DNA of 64,000 nucleotides, taken from Agrococcus sp. Marseille-Q4369. Lineage in GTDB: Bacteria > Actinomycetota > Actinomycetes > Actinomycetales > Microbacteriaceae. Location: NCBI RefSeq assembly GCF_018308945.1, contig NZ_CP070501.1, positions 2,666,001 to 2,730,000 of the forward strand, read 5' to 3'. Shown piece after piece: positions 63,521 through 64,000 of the stretch. The notes beneath the pieces were generated by a model. That model was not told the origin of the DNA, searched no databases, and saw only the letters and a program-made list of their open reading frames with translations. The number at the start of each line of letters is the position of its first letter. Within the stretch, counting starts at the first letter, position 1. Made by a program: the position numbers and the translations under genes.

Positions 63521-63526
63521 TAGCGT
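63521..63526 (+). promoter_or_regulatory. -10 element of lysE
   Basis: TAGCGT ends seven bases before the lysE GTG, with CGTTCCC between. No ribosome site exists, so the mRNA is probably leaderless. Confidence 0.55.
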
Positions 63527-63533
63527 CGTTCCC

Positions 63534-64000
63534 GTGAACCCCGAGATCATCGCGCTGCTGTCGGGCCTCGGCGTGTGCCTCGGCCTCATCATCTCGATCG
63601 GCGCGCAGAACGCGATCGTGCTGCGCCAGGGCCTCCGGCGCGAGCACGTCGGGCTCGTCGTCGCCGTGTGCATCGCGAGCGACGTGATCCTGCAGACGAT
63701 CGGCGTCGCGGGCGTCGCGACCGTCGTCGCCGCCCACCCGTGGCTCGAGACCGCCGGCCGCTGGGCCGGCGCGATCTTCCTCGTCGGCTTCGCCGCCGTG
63801 AGCGCCCGGCGAGCGTGGCGGGGCGGCGGCTCGCTCGAGGCGGCGCCCGAGGCCGACGCGGCCGGGTCGACGAGCGGCGGTGCGGTTGCGACGCGCACGC
63901 GCTCGAGCCGGCTCTCGACCCGAGCCTCAACCCTGGCGACGATCCTCGCGGTGACGTGGCTCAACCCGCAGGCGCTCGTCGAGACGACCGTCGTGCTCGG
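63534..64000 (+). CDS. lysE: LysE family amino acid exporter (partial, runs off the window)
   Basis: The first 155 codons of a LysE exporter. LLSGLGVCLGLIISIGAQNAIVLRQGLRREHVGLVVAVCIASDVILQTIGVAGVA gives the first two helices and the GAQNA(F/I)VLRQG signature of basic amino acid exporters; a third helix (WAGAIFLVGFAAVSARRAW) follows, then a polar loop and TWLNPQALVETTVVLG, the next conserved motif. It pumps lysine and arginine out. The gene continues past base 64000. It is divergent from the lysG-like gene, the standard arrangement. Confidence 0.9.
   Translation, partial: MNPEIIALLSGLGVCLGLIISIGAQNAIVLRQGLRREHVGLVVAVCIASDVILQTIGVAGVATVVAAHPWLETAGRWAGAIFLVGFAAVSARRAWRGGGSLEAAPEADAAGSTSGGAVATRTRSSRLSTRASTLATILAVTWLNPQALVETTVVL

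Overview
The window is about 64 kb of very GC-rich DNA (roughly 70 % or more by eye), densely coded on both strands, with many GTG starts and many 4-bp GTGA/ATGA gene overlaps. Gene content points to an actinobacterium, most likely Microbacteriaceae (Agrococcus-like by impression): an actinobacterial LexA box, an MshB-like deacetylase for mycothiol synthesis, a DUF222/HNH (13E12-type) endonuclease, a fused MrpAB antiporter subunit, DUF3117 and TatB. From typA to the MgtE-like protein the gene order broadly follows, from memory, Mycobacterium tuberculosis Rv1165-Rv1232c. I saw no rRNA, tRNA, insertion sequence, prophage or CRISPR array. This is a chromosomal housekeeping segment.

Layout. 1-5.4 kb: the end of a monooxygenase-like gene, then an amine or amino-acid catabolic block (AsnC regulator, class III aminotransferase, stress protein, APC permease), divergent from a saccharopine-dehydrogenase-like gene. 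5.4-7.3 kb: a minus-strand Hsp20 operon ending in an internally deleted GNAT gene and thpR. 7.4-12.4 kb: SRPBCC protein, LexA-box-controlled HNH endonuclease, SNF2 helicase, methyltransferase. 12.4-17.8 kb: DsbA-like protein, acidic protein, CDP-alcohol transferase, a frameshifted small membrane gene, VOC protein, MFS exporter, stress protein, membrane-anchored coiled protein. 17.8-23.1 kb: LOG protein and sbcCD.

23.2-29.3 kb: the mrp Na+/H+ antiporter operon. 29.3-35.6 kb: a glycine riboswitch, gcvT-gcvH-gcvP and a translationally coupled peptide-binding lipoprotein. 35.6-43.7 kb: CPBP protease, a second binding lipoprotein and an Opp/Dpp transporter whose DppB-like permease carries about six extra membrane helices. 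43.8-51.8 kb: typA, FMN reductase, mshB-like, ferredoxin, dapC, citrate synthase, purine permease. 51.8-57.5 kb: ABC exporter, divergent dapD/dapE, a PIG-V-like glycosyltransferase. 57.6-62.6 kb: DUF3117, O-methyltransferase, tatB, three palindromic repeats, mrp-DUF1003-MgtE-like operon, a second stress protein. 62.6-64 kb: a frameshifted lysG-type regulator divergent from a partial lysE.

The most useful signals lie in regulation and gene decay. Many genes have a TANNNT -10 hexamer six or seven bases before the start codon and so look leaderless, including dapD and dapE, which share a 23-bp gap with overlapping -10 elements. Other signals are a perfect LexA palindrome over the HNH promoter, a -10 element in the loop of an 18-bp hairpin before typA, and three lesions (GNAT deletion, lysG frameshift, small membrane gene frameshift). 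I found no clear new multi-gene system. The best candidates for something undescribed are the enlarged DppB, the riboswitch-linked lipoprotein, the SOS-controlled HNH gene beside an SNF2 ATPase, and the tandem palindromes.
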